Source: Curtobacterium luteum
Lineage (GTDB): Bacteria; Actinomycetota; Actinomycetes; Actinomycetales; Microbacteriaceae
Assembly: GCF_001475545.1 (NCBI RefSeq)
Contig: NZ_LDQC01000038.1
Coordinates: 43,543 to 107,542, forward strand
Reading direction: 5' to 3'
Length of the DNA stretch: 64,000 nucleotides
Under the pieces are notes generated by a model, which saw only the letters and a program-made list of their open reading frames with translations, searched no databases and was not told the origin of the DNA. Positions 19,937 through 29,710 of this stretch are shown in pieces. The position numbers were made by a program, and so were the translations under genes. Position 1 is the stretch's first letter; the number at the start of each line of letters is the position of its first letter.

Positions 19937-20383
19937 ATGGCTCTGACCGTCCGACCGCGCGACGTCCCGAAGATCCCGGGCGCGGTGAAGTGGTACCGCG
20001 TCTCCGCGTACATCACCGGTGTGCTGCTCCTGGCCCTCGTGGTCGAGGTCATCATCAAGTACACGCCGCTGCAGCTCGAGATGCAGCTCGGCAACGGCCC
20101 GTTCTTCGTCCCGAACGGCACGGCCGGCGAAGCCCCCGGCACGTTCAACCTGTCGATCGCGATCCTCATCGCGCACGGCTGGCTGTACGTCCTCTACCTC
20201 TTCACGGACTTCCGTCTGTGGAGCATCATGCGCTGGAGGCCCTCGCGCTTCCTGCTCATCGCCCTCGGCGGCATCATCCCGTTCATGTCCTTCGTGGTCG
20301 AGCACCGCATGCAGCAGAAGGCCATGGACACCTACAACGAGCTGACCGCTGCCCAGCAGCGTGAGAAGGAGGCCGCTCGGTGA
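19937..20383 (+). CDS. DUF3817 membrane protein
   Basis: 148 residues with three or four hydrophobic segments (about 22-42, 72-95 and 110-130). The family, seen in actinobacteria next to guaA and related to YidH-like integral membrane proteins, has no known activity. ATG 19937 gives [12 protein letters not shown]; an in-frame ATG 9 nt upstream overlaps the -10 hexamer and is less likely. The stop overlaps the guaA start as GTGA, so guaA translation is coupled to it. Confidence 0.82.
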   Translation: MALTVRPRDVPKIPGAVKWYRVSAYITGVLLLALVVEVIIKYTPLQLEMQLGNGPFFVPNGTAGEAPGTFNLSIAILIAHGWLYVLYLFTDFRLWSIMRWRPSRFLLIALGGIIPFMSFVVEHRMQQKAMDTYNELTAAQQREKEAAR

Positions 20384-21975
20384 GCGAGACCGACCAGCGT
20401 CCCGTCCTCGTCGTCGACTTCGGAGCCCAGTACGCGCAGCTCATCGCTCGCCGCGTGCGTGAGGCCAACGTCTACAGCGAGATCGTCCCCCACTCGATCA
20501 CCGCGGACGAGGTGAAGGCGAAGGACCCCTCGGCCATCGTGCTGTCCGGCGGTCCGTCGTCCGTCTACGAGGAAGGCGCCCCGTCCCTCGACGGCGACAT
20601 CCTCGACCTCGGCGTCCCGGTGCTCGGCATCTGCTACGGCTTCCAGGCCATGGCGACGGCCCTCGGCGGCGAGGTCGCCCAGACCGGCCAGCGGGAGTAC
20701 GGCGCGACCGACGTCACCGTGACCGGCACCGACAGCGTGCTGCTCGGTGACCAGCCGGCGTCCCAGGTCACGTGGATGTCGCACGGCGACTCCGTGGCGA
20801 AGGCGCCCGAGGGCTTCGAGGTCCTCGCGTCGAGCGCCTCGACCCCGGTCGCCGCGTTCGCGTCCGACGAGCGCAAGCTCTACGGCGTGCAGTGGCACCC
20901 GGAGGTCAAGCACTCGGTCTACGGCCAGGCCGTGCTCGAGAACTTCCTGCACCGTGCCGCCGGACTCCCGGGTGACTGGAACTCCGCGAACGTCATCGAG
21001 GAGCAGGTCGCCCGCATCAAGGAGCAGGTCGGCTCCGCGCGGGTCATCGCCGGGCTCTCCGGTGGCGTCGACTCGGCCGTGGCCGCTGCCCTCGTGCACA
21101 AGGCCGTCGGTGAACAGCTCACGTGCGTCTTCGTCGACCACGGGCTCCTCCGCGCCGACGAGCGCAAGCAGGTGGAGGAGGACTACGTCGCCTCGACCGG
21201 TGTGCGGCTCGTCACGGTCGACGCCGAGCAGCAGTTCCTCGACGCCCTGGCCGGCGTGAGCGACCCCGAGCAGAAGCGCAAGATCATCGGCCGCGAGTTC
21301 ATCCGCACGTTCGAGGCGGCGGCCGAGGCCCTCGTGCTCGAGGCCCGCGCCGATGCTGCGGCGTCGGACTCCGACTCCGGCGAGGTCAAGTTCCTCGTCC
21401 AGGGCACGCTCTACCCCGACGTCGTCGAGTCCGGCGGCGGTTCCGGCACGGCGAACATCAAGTCGCACCACAACGTCGGCGGCCTTCCCGAGGACATGAC
21501 GTTCGAGCTCGTCGAGCCGCTCCGCACCCTGTTCAAGGACGAGGTCCGTGCGGTCGGCCGTGAGCTCGGGCTGCCCGAGGTCATCGTCGGACGCCAGCCG
21601 TTCCCCGGCCCGGGGCTCGGCATCCGCATCGTCGGCGAGGTCACGAAGGACCGCCTCGAGCTGCTCCGTGCCGCCGACAAGATCGCCCGCGAGGAACTCA
21701 CCGCGGCCGGCCTCGACGAGGAGATCTGGCAGTGCCCGGTCGTCCTGCTCGCCGACGTCCGCTCCGTGGGTGTCCAGGGTGACGGCCGCACCTACGGCCA
21801 CCCGATCGTGCTGCGTCCGGTCTCGTCGGAGGACGCCATGACCGCCGACTGGACGCGCCTGCCCTACGACACCCTCGCGAAGATCTCGAACCGCATCACG
21901 AACGAGGTCCCGGACGTGAACCGCGTCGTGCTCGACGTCACGTCGAAGCCGCCGGGGACGATCGAGTGGGAGTAG
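20380..21975 (+). CDS. guaA: GMP synthase (glutamine-hydrolysing)
   Basis: 531 residues. It converts XMP to GMP. The glutaminase domain has Cys85 in LGICYGFQA and the His/Glu pair in QWHPEV; the ATP-pyrophosphatase domain has SGGVDSA near residue 230; the C-terminal dimerisation domain ends PPGTIEWE. An acidic Ser/Asp stretch (AASDSDSGE, about residues 327-335) interrupts the region before [12 protein letters not shown] 20380 overlaps the upstream gene by 4 bp. Confidence 0.98.
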   Translation: MSETDQRPVLVVDFGAQYAQLIARRVREANVYSEIVPHSITADEVKAKDPSAIVLSGGPSSVYEEGAPSLDGDILDLGVPVLGICYGFQAMATALGGEVAQTGQREYGATDVTVTGTDSVLLGDQPASQVTWMSHGDSVAKAPEGFEVLASSASTPVAAFASDERKLYGVQWHPEVKHSVYGQAVLENFLHRAAGLPGDWNSANVIEEQVARIKEQVGSARVIAGLSGGVDSAVAAALVHKAVGEQLTCVFVDHGLLRADERKQVEEDYVASTGVRLVTVDAEQQFLDALAGVSDPEQKRKIIGREFIRTFEAAAEALVLEARADAAASDSDSGEVKFLVQGTLYPDVVESGGGSGTANIKSHHNVGGLPEDMTFELVEPLRTLFKDEVRAVGRELGLPEVIVGRQPFPGPGLGIRIVGEVTKDRLELLRAADKIAREELTAAGLDEEIWQCPVVLLADVRSVGVQGDGRTYGHPIVLRPVSSEDAMTADWTRLPYDTLAKISNRITNEVPDVNRVVLDVTSKPPGTIEWE

Positions 21976-21990
21976 CCACTCCCTGACACC

Positions 21991-22027
21991 CGAGGGCCCG
22001 GCACGCGGACTGCGTGCCGGGCCCTCG
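21991..22027 (+). terminator. Terminator of guaA
   Basis: Perfect 16-bp stem, CGAGGGCCCGGCACGC (21991-22006) against 22012-22027, loop of 5 nt, 15 bp after the stop. Confidence 0.88.
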
Positions 22028-22191
22028 TGCGTCCGGGGTGCGTGTGTGGTTCCTGAGGTTCCGGAATGCTGGCACCTTCTGCTCCCTCGCGGGAGGTCCC
22101 TGGAACCTCGACGATCGTGCGCGGCGAGTCGCGGAACCTCACGGCGGGTCTCAGCATCGCCGCCCTGCGTCCGCCACTCTCAGCCGCGCAC

Positions 22192-22229
22192 CACGAAGGG
22201 CCCCGGCGTGCTCGCCGGGGCCCTTCGTG
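22192..22229 (-). terminator. Terminator of the Bax inhibitor-1 gene
   Basis: Perfect 17-bp stem, CACGAAGGGCCCCGGCG (22192-22208) against 22213-22229, loop TGCT. It lies 19 bp beyond the minus-strand stop codon. The two convergent genes thus have separate hairpins 165 bp apart. Confidence 0.88.
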
Positions 22230-22248
22230 TCGCGCGGGTCGAGTGGTG

Positions 22249-23112
22249 CTAGTTGCGCTGGCTGCTCGCGATGATGGCGAGGATGCGCAGGATCTCGAGG
22301 TACAGCCAGACCAGGGTGACGATGAGGCCGAACGCCGCCGTCCACGCGTAGATCCGGGGAGCGCCGCGCTGGACGCCGGTCTTGATCTGGTCGAAGTCGA
22401 GGATCAGCGAGTACGCCGCCATGAGCACGACGAAGATGCCGATGAGGACACCGATCGGGATACCGAAGAGCGTCGCACTCATCAGGCCGAACGAACCCTG
22501 CGTCACGCCGGTCCACATCAGGACGAGGTTGACGAGCTGGAACGCCAGGTACCCGACCATCGCGACGAGGAAGAAGCGCGTGAGCTTCGGTGTCGCGCGG
22601 ACCTTGCCCGACGTGAAGAGCAGGAGCGTCACGGCGAAGACGCCGAGCGTGCCGAACACTGCCTGGGCGACGATCCCGCCGGTCTGCGCCGCGAAGTTGT
22701 ACTCGAAGAACTTCGAGATACCGCCGACGAAGAGACCCTCGAACGCCGCGTAGGCCAGGACCAGCGCGGGAGACGGCTTCTTCTTGAAGGTGTTCACCAT
22801 CGCGAGGACGAAGCCGACGATCGCACCGACGATCCACACGATCGGCGGGAGGTTCCAGCCGGCCACCGCACCGACGACGAGCACGCCGAAGGCGAGGAGC
22901 GTCTTGACGATGGTGTCCTCGTACGACATGCGATCGGTGTCGACGGTGGATGCCGACGGGCGGTCGTACATGTACTGCAGCTGGTCGGGCGTCATGCCGG
23001 CCTGCGGCGTCTGACCCCAGCCAGCCTGCTGCTGTCCGGCGCCCGCGCCCCAGGCGTTCCGCCCCGCGTCGTTGAAGGCGGGGGACTGGTCGAAACCGGG
23101 CTTGAAGGCCAT
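22249..23112 (-). CDS. Bax inhibitor-1/YccA family membrane protein
   Basis: 287 residues. The first 65 are Gly/Gln-rich and cytoplasmic (GAGAGQQQAGWGQTPQAG), followed by seven hydrophobic segments from about residue 72. The family signature region FNLVLMW-like (LVNLVLMWTG) and the final AAFGLIVTLVWLYLEILRIL match actinobacterial Bax1-I proteins, which are thought to be pH-sensitive calcium channels. AGGAGAGG lies 5-7 nt before ATG 23112. Single-gene unit with its own terminator. Confidence 0.9.
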   Translation of the reverse strand: MAFKPGFDQSPAFNDAGRNAWGAGAGQQQAGWGQTPQAGMTPDQLQYMYDRPSASTVDTDRMSYEDTIVKTLLAFGVLVVGAVAGWNLPPIVWIVGAIVGFVLAMVNTFKKKPSPALVLAYAAFEGLFVGGISKFFEYNFAAQTGGIVAQAVFGTLGVFAVTLLLFTSGKVRATPKLTRFFLVAMVGYLAFQLVNLVLMWTGVTQGSFGLMSATLFGIPIGVLIGIFVVLMAAYSLILDFDQIKTGVQRGAPRIYAWTAAFGLIVTLVWLYLEILRILAIIASSQRN

Positions 23113-23297
23113 GGTGTCCTCTCCTGAATGTTCGAGTCCTCTCAGCCTACGGACCGGGCGGCCCGGAAGGCTGTGGATTCGCGGCGAGCGGAACGGCTGT
23201 CCCGTGGTCGCCTGCGGCGATCGTCGCAGCCCCGGCTCGGAGTTCGCCGTGCCGGGCCTGAGCACCTGACGGAGGTGGGCTGACAGGCGGCGGCGAG

Positions 23298-23314
23298 CCG
23301 TGCCTCCAGGCCGG
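23298..23314. repeat. Dispersed CCGTGCCTCCAGGCCGG repeat abutting a promoter
   Basis: The repeat ends directly at the -10 hexamer (23315-23320) of the next gene, so it occupies that promoter's spacer and -35 region. Confidence 0.65.
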
Positions 23315-23320
23315 TACCGT
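23315..23320 (+). promoter_or_regulatory. Leaderless-type -10 box of the GDPD gene
   Basis: TACCGT ends 6 nt before ATG 23327; no Shine-Dalgarno is present. Confidence 0.6.
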
Positions 23321-23326
23321 GCACGC

Positions 23327-24337
23327 ATGACCCTCGTCATCGCCCACCGCGGCGCGTCCGGACACCGTCCCGAACACTCGCGCAGCGCCTACGACCTCGC
23401 GATCGCGATGGGGTGTGACGCGATCGAACCGGACCTCGTCCCGACACGCGACGGTGTCCTGGTGCTGCGGCACGAGAACGAGATATCCGGCACGACCGAC
23501 GTCGCAGACCACCCCGGGTTCGCCGACCGCCGGACCACGAAGACGGTCGACGGGCAGACCTTGACCGGGTGGTTCACCGAGGACTTCACGTGGGCGGAGC
23601 TGCGAACGCTTCGGACCTGGGAGCGCCTCCCCGCCCTGCGACCGCTGTCGGCGGGGCACGACGGCGAGGACCCGATCCTGCGGCTGGAGGACCTCCTCGC
23701 GATCCTCGACGACGCGCCGCGGCCGGTGGGCCTCGTCGCCGAGGTCAAGCACGCGACGTACTTCGAGCACGCCGGCTTCCCGATGGGCGCGATGCTCGAC
23801 GCGGTGCTCGGTGACTCCGGGTGGCGGCAGGACGAGCGGCTCACGGTCGAGAGCTTCGAGAAGGGCGTGCTCCGTGACCTCCGCGCGCGTCGCACGGGTG
23901 GTCGGCTCGTGTACCTCCAGGAGGCGCGGGGCAGCGCCGCCGACGAGGTCGCGTCCCACGGATCGCTGGCTCCGTCGTACGCGTCCGAGCGGTCCGACGA
24001 GGCGCTCGCAGAGCTCGCGACCGAGTTCCACGGGATCAGCGTCGACCTGAAGACCCTGATGGCGGGGGTCGACACCCGCGCGCTGGACGACCGCGGACCG
24101 GTCCGCAGCTCGATCGTCGACCGGGCCCACGACGCCGGTCTCGACGTGTTCACGTGGACCCTGCGGCCGGAGAACCGCTTCCTGCCGGCGCCGCTCCGAC
24201 GTGGCGGGGACGTCGCGGCGCACGGTGACTGGGAGCGGTGGTTCACGTCGGTCATCCGGACGGGCGTCGACGGGGTGTTCGCGGACCACACGGACCTCGC
24301 GGTCGCGGCCCGTTCGGCTGTCGGGGGTGCCGCCTAG
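23327..24337 (+). CDS. Glycerophosphodiester phosphodiesterase (GDPD family)
   Basis: 336 residues. Cleaves glycerophosphodiesters to glycerol 3-phosphate and alcohol. The catalytic opening IAHRGASGHRPEHS, the metal-binding EPDLVPTRDGVLVLRHE and the C-terminal VDGVFADH motif are present. No signal peptide, so it is predicted cytoplasmic; this separates it from secreted GlpQ proteins, and I therefore give no symbol. The 13-bp gap to pcrA holds a second -10 box, so pcrA may be read both by read-through and from its own promoter. Confidence 0.9.
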   Translation: MTLVIAHRGASGHRPEHSRSAYDLAIAMGCDAIEPDLVPTRDGVLVLRHENEISGTTDVADHPGFADRRTTKTVDGQTLTGWFTEDFTWAELRTLRTWERLPALRPLSAGHDGEDPILRLEDLLAILDDAPRPVGLVAEVKHATYFEHAGFPMGAMLDAVLGDSGWRQDERLTVESFEKGVLRDLRARRTGGRLVYLQEARGSAADEVASHGSLAPSYASERSDEALAELATEFHGISVDLKTLMAGVDTRALDDRGPVRSSIVDRAHDAGLDVFTWTLRPENRFLPAPLRRGGDVAAHGDWERWFTSVIRTGVDGVFADHTDLAVAARSAVGGAA

Positions 24338-24349
24338 ACTGTCCCGGAC

Positions 24350-26812
24350 ATGACGATCGTGCTGGACCCATTCGACTCGTCCCCTGAGCAGGGTGGCGGG
24401 GCCGCTGCCTACGAGGACCCGTTCACCGCGGGTCTGAACCCCCAGCAGAAGGAAGCCGTCGAGTACCGCGGCGAGTCGCTCCTGATCGTGGCCGGCGCCG
24501 GCTCGGGCAAGACGAGCGTGCTGACGCGTCGCATCGCACTGCTGCTCGCCAACCGCGAAGCCTGGCCGTCCCAGATCCTCGCGATCACGTTCACGAACAA
24601 GGCCGCCGCCGAGATGCGCGAGCGGGTGCGGGCCCTCGTCGGCAACGAAGCCGAGGGCATGTGGATCTCGACGTTCCACTCCGCGTGCGTGCGCATCCTC
24701 CGGCGCGAAGCCGAGCGGTTCGGGTTCTCGCAGTCGTTCACGATCTACGACTCGGCGGACTCGCGCGCGCTCCTCAAGCGGATCATCAAGGAGTACGAGG
24801 CCGACCAGCTCGGGCTCACCGTCGGGGCAGCGGCGTCGAAGATCTCGAAGCTCAAGAACGAGCTCCAGGACGTCGACACCTACGTCCGGAACATCAACGC
24901 GAACGACCCGCAAGAGGTCATGTTCGCCCAGGTCTTCCGTCGCTACACCGACGAGCTCCGTCGCGCGAACGCGTTCGACTTCGACGACCTCATCGGGCAG
25001 ACGGTGTTCCTGTTCCGGGCGTTCCCCGACGTCGCGGCGCTCTACCAGCGGCGGTTCCGGTTCATCCTCGTCGACGAGTACCAGGACACCAACCACGCGC
25101 AGTACGCCCTGATCCGCGAGCTCACGCGCCCGGTGCCGGTCGAGCAGGTCGACGCGCTCGAGGACGCCGGCCAGCACGTCGAACGCATGCGGGAGCGCGA
25201 CGGGTCGATCGCGCCGGCGTCGTTGACGGTCGTCGGTGACTCCGACCAGTCGATCTACGCGTTCCGCGGGGCCGACATCCGCAACATCGTCGAGTTCGAG
25301 CGGGACTTCCCGAACTCGAAGGTGATCCTGCTCGAGCAGAACTACCGCTCGACGCAGAACATCCTCGACGCCGCGAACGCCGTGATCGCGAACAACTTCG
25401 ACCGGCAGGCGAAGAACCTGTTCACCGACGTCGGTGCCGGCGACAAGATCGTCGGCTTCACCGGGTACACCGGCCACGACGAGGCCCAGTTCGTTGCGGA
25501 CGAGGTCCAGCGGCTGCACGAGGGCGGCACGGCCTACCGCGACATGGCGGTCTTCTACCGGACGAACTCGCAGACGCGTGCGCTCGAGGAGATCTTCATC
25601 CGGGCGGCGATCCCGTACCGGGTGCTCGGCGGCACGAAGTTCTACGAGCGCGCGGAGATCAAGGACGCGATGGCGTACCTGATCACGATCGCGAACCCGG
25701 CCGACCCGATGGCGCTCCGCCGCATCCTCAACGTCCCGAAGCGCGGCATCGGCGCGGTCACCGAGACGACCCTGCAGCGCTACGCCGACGAGCACGAGAC
25801 GACCATGCGCGAGGCCCTCCGCCACGCGGACGAACTCGGCTTCGGCCCGAAGGTCCGGAACGCGATCACGGCGTTCGCGGCGCTCCTCGACGAGGTCTCC
25901 GCCAAGGCACAGGACCAGCCGGTCGTCGACACCCTCACGCAGCTGCTCGACGGCTCCGGGTTGCTCGAGAACCTCCGGAAGTCGCCGGATGCGCAGGACG
26001 CCGCACGCGCGGACAACATCGACGAGCTCGTCGCCGTGACGCGAGAGTTCCAGAAGAACAACCCGGACGGCACGCTGTCCGACTTCCTCACCGAGGTGTC
26101 CCTCGTCGCGGCGGCGGACGAGCTCGACGACTCCTCCGGAACGGTGTCCCTGATGACGCTGCACACGGCGAAGGGCCTCGAGTACGACGCGGTGTTCCTG
26201 ACCGGTGTCGAGGAAGACCTGCTCCCGCACCGGATGTCCGCGAACGAACCAGGTGGCCCGGCCGAGGAACGCCGGCTCTTCTACGTGGGCATCACCCGCG
26301 CGAAGAAGTCGCTCTTCCTCTCGCTCGCGATGACCCGCGCGCAGTTCGGTGACGTCAACGTGGCGATGCCCTCCCGCTTCCTCCAGGAGATCCCCGAGGG
26401 GCTCATCGAGTGGAAGCAGTCGCCGGGCATGGCGAACAGCCGCGGTGGTACCGAGCCCCGCGCGTTGAACGCTCGACGAGGTGGCTTCGGCGGCGCTGGC
26501 TCGGGCGGTGCCGGTGGCGCGGGCGGTGGCTACCGGGGCGGCGGCGGTTGGGGTGGTGGTTCCTACGACCGTGCCGCTGCCGCGGCGAAGACGCGCCCGA
26601 AGACCGAGTGGGCGAACCGGGTGTCCGGGCAGGTCCGTGACAACGGGGACCTCGAGCTGGCGGCCGGCGATCGGATCAAGCACGTCGACTTCGGTGAGGG
26701 CACGGTGTCGGCGGTCACGGGCCAGGGGGCGAAGCGCATCGCGGAGATCGCGTTCGACTCGGCGGGGCGCAAGAAGCTGCTCATCAAGATCGCCCCGATC
26801 GAGAAGCTCTAG
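24350..26812 (+). CDS. pcrA: ATP-dependent DNA helicase PcrA/UvrD
   Basis: 820 residues, superfamily 1A helicase for excision and replication repair. Q motif LNPQQKEAV near residue 29, Walker A VAGAGSGKTS at 47-56, motif II VDEYQDTN, GDSDQSIYAFRGA, and VSLMTLHTAKGLEYDAVF near 600 are intact. After the core comes a Gly/Arg-rich linker of about 40 residues (from about 703) and then a Tudor-like end (GDRIKHVDFGEGTV) that contacts RNA polymerase in PcrA. TAGACT ends 9 nt before ATG 24350, so a leaderless start is likely. Convergent with the minus-strand NAD/B6 operon across 37 bp. Confidence 0.97.
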   Translation: MTIVLDPFDSSPEQGGGAAAYEDPFTAGLNPQQKEAVEYRGESLLIVAGAGSGKTSVLTRRIALLLANREAWPSQILAITFTNKAAAEMRERVRALVGNEAEGMWISTFHSACVRILRREAERFGFSQSFTIYDSADSRALLKRIIKEYEADQLGLTVGAAASKISKLKNELQDVDTYVRNINANDPQEVMFAQVFRRYTDELRRANAFDFDDLIGQTVFLFRAFPDVAALYQRRFRFILVDEYQDTNHAQYALIRELTRPVPVEQVDALEDAGQHVERMRERDGSIAPASLTVVGDSDQSIYAFRGADIRNIVEFERDFPNSKVILLEQNYRSTQNILDAANAVIANNFDRQAKNLFTDVGAGDKIVGFTGYTGHDEAQFVADEVQRLHEGGTAYRDMAVFYRTNSQTRALEEIFIRAAIPYRVLGGTKFYERAEIKDAMAYLITIANPADPMALRRILNVPKRGIGAVTETTLQRYADEHETTMREALRHADELGFGPKVRNAITAFAALLDEVSAKAQDQPVVDTLTQLLDGSGLLENLRKSPDAQDAARADNIDELVAVTREFQKNNPDGTLSDFLTEVSLVAAADELDDSSGTVSLMTLHTAKGLEYDAVFLTGVEEDLLPHRMSANEPGGPAEERRLFYVGITRAKKSLFLSLAMTRAQFGDVNVAMPSRFLQEIPEGLIEWKQSPGMANSRGGTEPRALNARRGGFGGAGSGGAGGAGGGYRGGGGWGGGSYDRAAAAAKTRPKTEWANRVSGQVRDNGDLELAAGDRIKHVDFGEGTVSAVTGQGAKRIAEIAFDSAGRKKLLIKIAPIEKL

Positions 26813-26849
26813 CGTATCGACGCGCTGCGCCAGGTCGGCGCGGTCTCGG

Positions 26850-27485
26850 CTACGGCTGCAAGCGCGCGGCGTCCCACCCGTCGGGCGTCCGCACGTACTG
26901 CAGCCGCCGGTGCATGCGGTCCCGGCTGCCCTGCCAGAACTCAACGACCTCCGGCTCGAGACGCCAGGCCACCCAGCCCTCCGGGCGGGGCACGTCGTCG
27001 TCCGTGTCCGACAGCAGCACGTTCGCGTCATCGATGAGGTCCTGCAGCGTGCGCGGTTCGAGCACGTCCGACTGGTCGGCGATCGCGGTCGCGGCGCGGG
27101 ACTTCGGCGACCGGTCGGCGAAGAGGGCGTCGGACGCCTCGTCGGAGAGCTGCACGGCCCGGCCCTCGAACCGGAGCTGTTGCATGGTCTCGCGCCAGTA
27201 CACCTGGAGCGCCGCGTGCGGGTTCTCGGCGAGCTGCCGACCCTTGGGGCTCAACGTTGAGGTGCCGAACACGAGTCCGTCGTCCTCGAGACGCTTCACG
27301 TCGACCGTCCGCGCGGACACCCGGCCGTCGGCGCCCGCTGTGGCGAGGGTCATCGACATCGGCTCGGACACGTCGCGCTCGTCGGCGTCGTGGAGCCACT
27401 GCCGGGCGAGGTCGATCGGGGACGGCGGCGGCGCGTCGAACTCGGGCAGGTGCAGGGAGTCGTCACCGGACAGCGAAGCGGACAT
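26850..27485 (-). CDS. Pyridoxamine 5'-phosphate oxidase family protein (PdxH-like)
   Basis: 211 residues, FMN-dependent. Family features: RTVDVKRLEDDGLVFGT, SPKGRQLAENPHAALQVYW (FMN site), the SRAATAIADQS helix, and a C-terminal EFWQGSRDRMHRRLQY plus ARLQP end that is typical of true PNPOx. Predicted to make pyridoxal 5'-phosphate. It is the last gene of the prs-nadV-nrtR unit, 18 bp after nrtR. ATG 27485 is chosen to give MSASLSGDDSLHL; a longer frame adds four residues. No Shine-Dalgarno is seen; TTGGCT lies 6 nt upstream as a weak -10. Symbol withheld because closely related F420 enzymes exist. Confidence 0.83.
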   Translation of the reverse strand: MSASLSGDDSLHLPEFDAPPPSPIDLARQWLHDADERDVSEPMSMTLATAGADGRVSARTVDVKRLEDDGLVFGTSTLSPKGRQLAENPHAALQVYWRETMQQLRFEGRAVQLSDEASDALFADRSPKSRAATAIADQSDVLEPRTLQDLIDDANVLLSDTDDDVPRPEGWVAWRLEPEVVEFWQGSRDRMHRRLQYVRTPDGWDAARLQP

Positions 27486-27503
27486 GCCCCCAGCCAACCG
27501 CGC

Positions 27504-28157
27504 TCAGTCCGCCCACGTCCAGGTCGCCGGGGGACGCCCGCCCCGCGTGCTCGCCGTCGCCGGGACGGTGGCCCGGACGAGCGCCGGGTTCGTGCGGAGG
27601 GAACGGTTCAGGTTGCCCGCGTCCGGGGCGCTGCCGTGCAGCGTCGCGTGCAGCTGCGCCGCCGCCGAGGTCGGGAAGACCTCGCCGAGCAGCGCGCGCG
27701 TCAACGGGACGTCGCGCCACAGTCGCGTACGCACCTGGTCGACGGCGGCGGCGACGATCGTGTCGTGGTCGAACGGGAGGCCCGGCTCGGCTCCGTCGAC
27801 CGGCCGCCACAGCGCGAGCGGTCCGTCCACCGCCGGCGCCACGACCGCCAGGAACGCGATGCTGATCGCGGCGTCCCGCGGGTCACGCGACGGTCCGTCG
27901 AAGGCGCCGACCTGCGCGAGGTGCCGGACCGCAGCCGCCTCGATCCCGGTCTTGGTCCGCAGTGCGCGCCCTGCGCCGTCCACGAGGCGTTCCGCAGCGT
28001 CCAGGAGCACGCCGGGCAGTGCCTCCCGGCCGGCGAACGGCGCGTACGGCCGACGCGCGGTCGCGACCCGCAGACCGTCCGTCGACGTGAACGACATCGG
28101 GACGACGTCGATCGCGATGAGCGGCTGGTCGCGGGCCGCGGATGCGGCGTCGGTCAC
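27504..28157 (-). CDS. nrtR: NrtR-type NAD-metabolism regulator (degenerate Nudix domain plus winged helix)
   Basis: 217 residues. Residues 10-150 form a Nudix fold (LIAIDVVPMSFTSTDGLRV, YAPFAGREALPGVLL); the Nudix box is broken, with LRTKTGI where catalytic enzymes have REETG. The C-terminal 70 residues form a winged helix (LLGEVFPTSAAAQLHATLHG, NLNRSLRTNP). This is the NrtR layout, in which the Nudix part senses ADP-ribose and the winged helix binds DNA. It overlaps nadV by GTGA and a palindromic operator lies upstream of the operon, so autoregulation is expected. Related Nudix-wHTH proteins can control other sugars; the NAD-gene context supports NrtR. Confidence 0.83.
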   Translation of the reverse strand: MTDAASAARDQPLIAIDVVPMSFTSTDGLRVATARRPYAPFAGREALPGVLLDAAERLVDGAGRALRTKTGIEAAAVRHLAQVGAFDGPSRDPRDAAISIAFLAVVAPAVDGPLALWRPVDGAEPGLPFDHDTIVAAAVDQVRTRLWRDVPLTRALLGEVFPTSAAAQLHATLHGSAPDAGNLNRSLRTNPALVRATVPATASTRGGRPPATWTWAD

Positions 28158-29710
28158 GCGTCCGACCGGCGGGCGGCGCGGGCGGCCCGTTCCGCGCGGA
28201 GCGTGGCCCGGACGTCGGCGAAGGACTGCACGACGGTGAACCGGCCGTCGACCCAGACGGTCTGGAGGAGGCTCGTGGCTTCGTCCTCCGCGCTCGCCTC
28301 GTCGGTCTGCCGGATCTCGCCGTCCGCGTCGCGGTGCAGGGCGATCCGTCCCTTCGCGCTCTTCTTGCCGCTCCCGGTCTTCGGGTCCTTCTGGATGTCG
28401 ACCGGCTCGCCGTCGACGAGCGCCCAGGTCGCCTTCACCGCGCTCCCGAGGTTGTCACGGGTCATGTACTGGTACGTGTACGACCCGATCCCGAGGACGA
28501 TGTTGTCGCTCGCGTAGCCCTTGGCGGCGAGCCGCTCGTAGATGCGCCGGGCGCGGTCGAGGGTGATGCTGTCGCCGTAGATCACGCCGATGTGCTGGTC
28601 GAGGACCTTGAAGCCCTGCTCGTTCACGGTGTGGCCGAACAGGTCGTCGAGGAGCTCGACGACGCCCTTCTCCTCGTGGCTCCGACCGGGGCGGAACAGT
28701 TCGTCCTCGGGGACGCCGTGGACGGTGCCCGTGACGATGTCGACCGGGTCGCCCGAGTCGGGGCGGATGACGAGCTTGCCGTCACGGGCCGTGATGCGGT
28801 CCTTGAGCTGCGGCAACGTCTCGGTGATCACCTTGAACAGGTCGAAGCCGTCGCTCACCGCGGAGACGATGCCGGTCGGGTAGACGTCGAGGATCTGCTC
28901 GAAGGTCTCGAGCTCGCCGTCGGCTCCGCGCACGCACATGACACTGTGCTCGGTCGCCGGGACGCTCGCGCCGACCCAGCCGTTGTCGCCGGGGTAGTAG
29001 CGGTCGATGAAGTCGAGCGACGGCATCGAGTCGGTGCCGAGGAACGAGAGCAGGTGTCCGGCGCCGCCAGCGGCCGCTGACTCGATGCTCGACTGCCCCC
29101 GGAAGGAGAAGTCGTGGGCGGCGAAGTCGATGCTCGCCGGGTCGGCGCCGGTGCGCGCTGCCCAGTCCTCCATGAGGTCGCGGTACTCGAGTGCCTTCGT
29201 CGCGACGGTGGACGGGTGCCAGATCGACGCCGACAGGGCGGTCTCGATGTAGTTCGGGAGCCAGAAGAACTCGTCGATCGTGTTCTCGATGGTCAGCGTC
29301 GCGACGCCGATCGGGGCGAGGGTGCCCTCGGGCAGGGCCTTGACGTCGAGCGGCAGGTACCCGAGTCGGTGCAGCGCTCGGACGTGGTCGGTCCCGATGT
29401 GGTTCGGGCCGAAGTAGCCCTGCAGCGCCTGCTCGAACAGGTCGGCGACCTCGTCCTCGTCGGCGGCGAAGAACGGCGCCCACGCCTCGACGAGGTGGCG
29501 CTGGATGAACGCCTGCAGACCGAACACCACGGCGTGCGTCGACTCCGGCATGTGGCTGTTCGACCGGTTCGTCCAGTTGATGAGGATCCGGGTCGTGCCG
29601 GCCGGGTAGACCTGGCGGTGCGAGTGCTTGTAGCCGTCGACGGCGAGGAGCGGCGCGATCGGGCTCGCGGTGGTGATGCGGGGCTCGATGCCCGTCGTGG
29701 TGGTGGTCAT
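28154..29710 (-). CDS. nadV: Nicotinamide phosphoribosyltransferase (NadV/NAMPT family)
   Basis: 518 residues. It makes NMN from nicotinamide and PRPP, bypassing deamidation. Sequence signs: LLAVDGYKHSHRQVYP at the start, FFWLPNYIETALSASIWHPSTVA, HDFSFRG, LVIRPDSGDPVDIVTG (phosphoribosyl site), IYGDSITLDR and LGIGSYTYQYMTRD, all NAMPT-type rather than nicotinate-type. Length matches the family, with a Lys-rich stretch (KDPKTGSGKKSAKG) as in NAMPT. ATG 29710 overlaps the prs-like gene by ATGA, and the stop overlaps nrtR by GTGA. Confidence 0.93.
   Translation of the reverse strand: MTTTTTGIEPRITTASPIAPLLAVDGYKHSHRQVYPAGTTRILINWTNRSNSHMPESTHAVVFGLQAFIQRHLVEAWAPFFAADEDEVADLFEQALQGYFGPNHIGTDHVRALHRLGYLPLDVKALPEGTLAPIGVATLTIENTIDEFFWLPNYIETALSASIWHPSTVATKALEYRDLMEDWAARTGADPASIDFAAHDFSFRGQSSIESAAAGGAGHLLSFLGTDSMPSLDFIDRYYPGDNGWVGASVPATEHSVMCVRGADGELETFEQILDVYPTGIVSAVSDGFDLFKVITETLPQLKDRITARDGKLVIRPDSGDPVDIVTGTVHGVPEDELFRPGRSHEEKGVVELLDDLFGHTVNEQGFKVLDQHIGVIYGDSITLDRARRIYERLAAKGYASDNIVLGIGSYTYQYMTRDNLGSAVKATWALVDGEPVDIQKDPKTGSGKKSAKGRIALHRDADGEIRQTDEASAEDEATSLLQTVWVDGRFTVVQSFADVRATLRAERAARAARRSDA

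Noticed and set aside
23147..27031. Long minus-strand open frame opposite pcrA
   Set aside because: Antisense of pcrA and the GDPD gene with shadow-type composition and no motifs.
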